Assembly (NCBI GenBank): GCA_963787485.1
Contig: CAWBDF010000007.1
Span: forward strand, 372,001 to 436,000
Direction of reading: 5' to 3'
DNA: 64,000 bases
Source of the DNA: Bog-473 sp963787485
GTDB lineage: Bacteria > Actinomycetota > Acidimicrobiia > Acidimicrobiales > RAAP-2
The notes under the pieces: generated by a model
Told to the model about the DNA's origin: nothing
Databases searched by the model: none
The model's input: only the letters and a program-made list of their open reading frames with translations
Shown here: positions 61,829 through 64,000 of the stretch, one piece after another
Layout of the letters: each line of letters opens with the position of its first letter
Position numbering within the stretch: the stretch's first letter is position 1
Position numbers and translations under genes: made by a program

Positions 61829-62617
61829 ATGGGCGAACTGGTGACCTACCGCTACGTCGGGTGTCGCTCGGTATTGATCGATCACGACCGCGCCGAGGGG
61901 TCGACCACGATACGAAACCACCTTCGTACCACGGGCTCGATCTCGGGAACCGCACTCGCAGTCTCAATGATGGACACTGCTGGCATCAACGTCGACCCGG
62001 TGTTCCTACTCGCTCTGACGGAGGTGGACCTCCAGGTCTACGAGCCAGCGCTCGACGTGGTTGCTCTCCGCACCGTCGGCCACGTCATTCGCTGGGCCCG
62101 CACCCAGGTATTCACCGAATGTCAGTTCGAAGACGCAGGCCGCCCGGGGCGCCTGATCGGCTACGGCGCCGCCAACTGGTCAGTGATGAGTCCGACCCCC
62201 GAGGGTTTCGTCTATACGGATCCGGGCCCAGGCCTTCCCGAAGGTCCCGATACTCCTTCGATGGTGGAGGCGTTCGGACTGCGCGCCGGTCCCGATGGCG
62301 GCTTCGTCGTCCCCGAGCTGTCTCCACGGGTTGGGTCCGAGCTGCTCCACCATGGTCCGGTGCTCGCCGCCATTGAGCAGAGCGCGCTCCAAGCTGTGAC
62401 CGCATGGTCGACGACCGGGACGCCGGCGCCGGCGCTCTTGTCATGGACCATGCGGATCGTCAAAGCCGGCCGGCATGCCCCGTTCTCGGCCACTGCGGAG
62501 GTCCTGGCACGCTCGCCAGAGGTCATTGGCTGCCGCTCTGTGCTGAAGGACGGAAATGACGAGGTGATCGCCGTCGCTCAGCTCAGCTACAGCTGCCCTC
62601 GACATACTGGGCCCTGA
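61829..62617 (+). CDS. double-hotdog thioesterase-like protein
   Basis: This roughly 262-residue protein has two hotdog modules. The first contains the hotdog helix S-I-S-G-T-A-L-A-V-S-M-M-D-T-A-G-I-N and the second ends with L-S-W-T-M-R-I-V-K-A-G-R, each with a strand set like PaaI-type thioesterases. Clear catalytic residues are not obvious. ATG 61829 starts the first module; GTG 61775 and 61805 are upstream alternatives without good ribosome sites. It follows AtuA on the same strand and may be its co-transcribed partner. Confidence 0.62.
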   Translation: MGELVTYRYVGCRSVLIDHDRAEGSTTIRNHLRTTGSISGTALAVSMMDTAGINVDPVFLLALTEVDLQVYEPALDVVALRTVGHVIRWARTQVFTECQFEDAGRPGRLIGYGAANWSVMSPTPEGFVYTDPGPGLPEGPDTPSMVEAFGLRAGPDGGFVVPELSPRVGSELLHHGPVLAAIEQSALQAVTAWSTTGTPAPALLSWTMRIVKAGRHAPFSATAEVLARSPEVIGCRSVLKDGNDEVIAVAQLSYSCPRHTGP

Positions 62618-62620
62618 AGG

Positions 62621-62777
62621 GTGCTCTCCGCCGACAGCTCCATGGCCCTCCAGGGCGGGCTCTTCGAGCGGGAATTCAGGCAGTCCCTCGTGATAACGAT
62701 CCATGGTGGCAGCAGCGAAATCATGCGGAACCTGATCGCCCAAAGGTTTCTCGGACTGCCGAAGAACCGCCAAAGAG
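62621..62777 (+). pseudogene. C-terminal remnant of an acyl-CoA dehydrogenase
   Basis: The frame from 62621 reads F-E-R-E-F-R-Q-S-L-V-I-T, then I-H-G-G-S-S-E-I-M-R-N-L-I-A-Q-R-F-L-G-L-P-K, which is the end of an ACAD (FAD/adenine contacts and C-terminal helix). The rest of the gene is absent and the space upstream is filled by the hotdog gene. No stop is seen before it runs into the antisense VOC gene. It is a deletion scar, distinct from the remnant at 40050. Confidence 0.65.
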
Positions 62778-63173
62778 CTAGTCCAGACTTGTCGACTCCG
62801 ACTCCGGGTCCCCAGAAGGCCGGGGAGCGCGAGCACGTAGCTCCCATCTGTTCCCGGCCGGGTCTCGGCAGAGAAACACTCGCAGGCTGCGGCCCTCGTT
62901 GGTGCGATAGTCACACCCCGCATCGGACAAGCGGGCCTCGATGCCTTGGTCTACCTCAACGGCAGTGTGGGCCATCGCTGCCGGCTGGTGGGACGGATCC
63001 ACGCTGAGATGGACCTGGCTGCCGTCGTCTGCTCCATACCACAGAGCGCGATCGGCGAAAGCCGCCGGAGGGTCGAGCTTCCGGTACCCGAGAACGTCAA
63101 CCAGGAACGCTTCCTCCGCTTGCTCGAGCTGCGGTGGTACCGCCAGGTTGACATGGTGAAATCGGATCGCCAT
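62778..63173 (-). CDS. VOC family protein
   Basis: This 131-residue protein has F-H-H-V-N-L-A-V-P-P near its start and D-P-A-G-N-R-W-E-L near its end, the hallmarks of a single VOC module (glyoxalase-like). The first His and the late Glu are candidate metal ligands. It ends 3 bases before the SDR gene's stop region on the same strand, so they may be one operon. Confidence 0.8.
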   Translation of the reverse strand: MAIRFHHVNLAVPPQLEQAEEAFLVDVLGYRKLDPPAAFADRALWYGADDGSQVHLSVDPSHQPAAMAHTAVEVDQGIEARLSDAGCDYRTNEGRSLRVFLCRDPAGNRWELRARAPRPSGDPESESTSLD

Positions 63174-63175
63174 GC

Positions 63176-64000
63176 CTAATCCTCCTCCCGGGTGATTCCG
63201 GCCGCGACGTTGGCCATCATGGCCTTCACCGCCTCGTTACGTGAAAGGGACCGGAGCGCCAGTGCACCCTGTCGTACCGGTTCCCCAGCGAACCATGTGG
63301 GGCCGTTTGCGAGGTTGGCAATCGCTTCCTCCGCCACCTGCGAGGAGGAGACGATCCGAGGGATCGGCCGAGGATCGTCCATATCGGCAAGAACACCGCG
63401 CTCGACCAGGAGCCGTCGCAGAGACGGTGTGTCCGTTGCTCCAAGGATCAGGGCAAGCACGTCAACGCCCTTTTCATGGAGTTCCGTCCACAGACCCTCT
63501 GCCATCACCGTGTCGTAGGCCTTCGTTCCCCCATAAATGACGGCGTTGGGACCTCCAGCTTCACCGGATGCGGACGACACAATGATGATGCCTCCTCGTC
63601 CTCGCTGCACCATTGCAGCGCCAAAATGATGGCACAGAACGGTCGGAACAACGCAGTTCCGGTCAATCATCGCCACGCTCGTGTCGATCGGTGTTTCGAG
63701 GAATGGCTTATACAAGGTATCGGCACCGGCGTTGTACACGAACAGGCCCACCTCAAGCCCACGTGTCGCCGCCTTCACCGCGGTGACACCGTCGGCCTCA
63801 GTCAGGTCCACCGAAACGGCGAGCATCTGTGTTCCCGTGTCAGCCCTAATGCTGTCGGCCGCCTCTTGGAGGATTGCGGTACGCCGAGCCAGCATGACGA
63901 CGTTGACTCCTCGATGAGCGAGCTGACGGGCGAATTCCAACCCCACTCCGTCAGACGCTCCTGCAACGACTGACCATGGCCCGTAGCGCTCTGCGAAATC
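63176..64000 (-). CDS. SDR family oxidoreductase, 5' end outside window
   Basis: The frame is open to the window edge and reads F-A-E-R-Y-G-P-W-S-V-V-A-G-A-S-D-G-V-G, so the start is beyond 64000. The cofactor loop (G-A-S-D-G-V-G), Y-N-A-G-A and the catalytic I-Y-G-G-T-K are visible. The C-terminal half is complete, with the stop at 63176. It resembles SDRs that act on hydroxyacyl or hydroxysteroid-like alcohols; substrate unknown. Confidence 0.85.
   Translation of the reverse strand, partial: DFAERYGPWSVVAGASDGVGLEFARQLAHRGVNVVMLARRTAILQEAADSIRADTGTQMLAVSVDLTEADGVTAVKAATRGLEVGLFVYNAGADTLYKPFLETPIDTSVAMIDRNCVVPTVLCHHFGAAMVQRGRGGIIIVSSASGEAGGPNAVIYGGTKAYDTVMAEGLWTELHEKGVDVLALILGATDTPSLRRLLVERGVLADMDDPRPIPRIVSSSQVAEEAIANLANGPTWFAGEPVRQGALALRSLSRNEAVKAMMANVAAGITREED

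Noticed and set aside
1..64000. CRISPR arrays, tRNA or rRNA genes, insertion sequences
   Set aside because: No regularly spaced repeats, no cloverleaf-like sequence or rRNA stretches, and no transposase-like ORF or flanking inverted repeats were seen.

Overview
The window is high-GC DNA with dense coding, many 1-4 bp gene overlaps (ATGA, GTGA, TGATG) and frequent GTG/TTG starts. A SigB/SigF-RsbW-RsbV partner-switching set, several F420-type luciferase-like (LLM) oxidoreductases, a mycothiol-dependent-isomerase-fold protein and TANNNT-type near-leaderless promoters point to an actinomycete-related bacterium (Actinomycetota), probably a soil or sediment degrader. This is inference; no rRNA or phylogenetic marker is present, and no tRNA, CRISPR array, insertion sequence or phage gene was seen.

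Region 1 (0-26.5 kb) is a catabolic block of unknown substrate. A tightly overlapping minus-strand operon (9528 down to 421) carries two amidohydrolase_2 proteins, two N-acyl-D-amino-acid deacylase-family proteins, an acyl-CoA synthetase, an NTF2-like protein and two cupins. A divergent TetR gene faces it across a promoter/operator region. Downstream lie a crotonase resembling 6-oxocamphor hydrolase, an orphan molybdenum-hydroxylase large subunit, a third D-aminoacylase, four more amidohydrolases, a metallo-beta-lactamase-fold hydrolase, an LLM oxidoreductase and a ThDP enzyme.

Region 2 (26.6-30.6 kb) is a PadR-regulated MacB/FtsX-type ABC transporter. Region 3 (30.9-35.4 kb) is a compact stress-signalling island: sigma factor, anti-sigma kinase, two STAS antagonists, a second HATPase protein behind a sigma-F-like promoter, and a membrane CHASE3-PAS-PP2C phosphatase. 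Region 4 (35.5-37.9 kb) is an ArsR / SRPBCC / mycothiol-isomerase-like operon followed by a quinone oxidoreductase.

Region 5 (38-64 kb) is CoA-thioester catabolism: acyl-CoA dehydrogenases, enoyl-CoA hydratases, thioesterases, F420-type oxidoreductases, SDRs, VOC proteins, a sulfotransferase, a biotin-dependent acyl-CoA carboxylase pair and an AtuA-family protein. The carboxylase and AtuA units share a near-identical leaderless promoter, which suggests co-regulation and fits degradation of a branched or terpenoid acid. Two truncated acyl-CoA dehydrogenase tails mark old deletions.

Six otherwise intact genes and one acyl-CoA dehydrogenase remnant carry single-base indels. This pattern looks more like residual sequencing error than seven independent pseudogenes.
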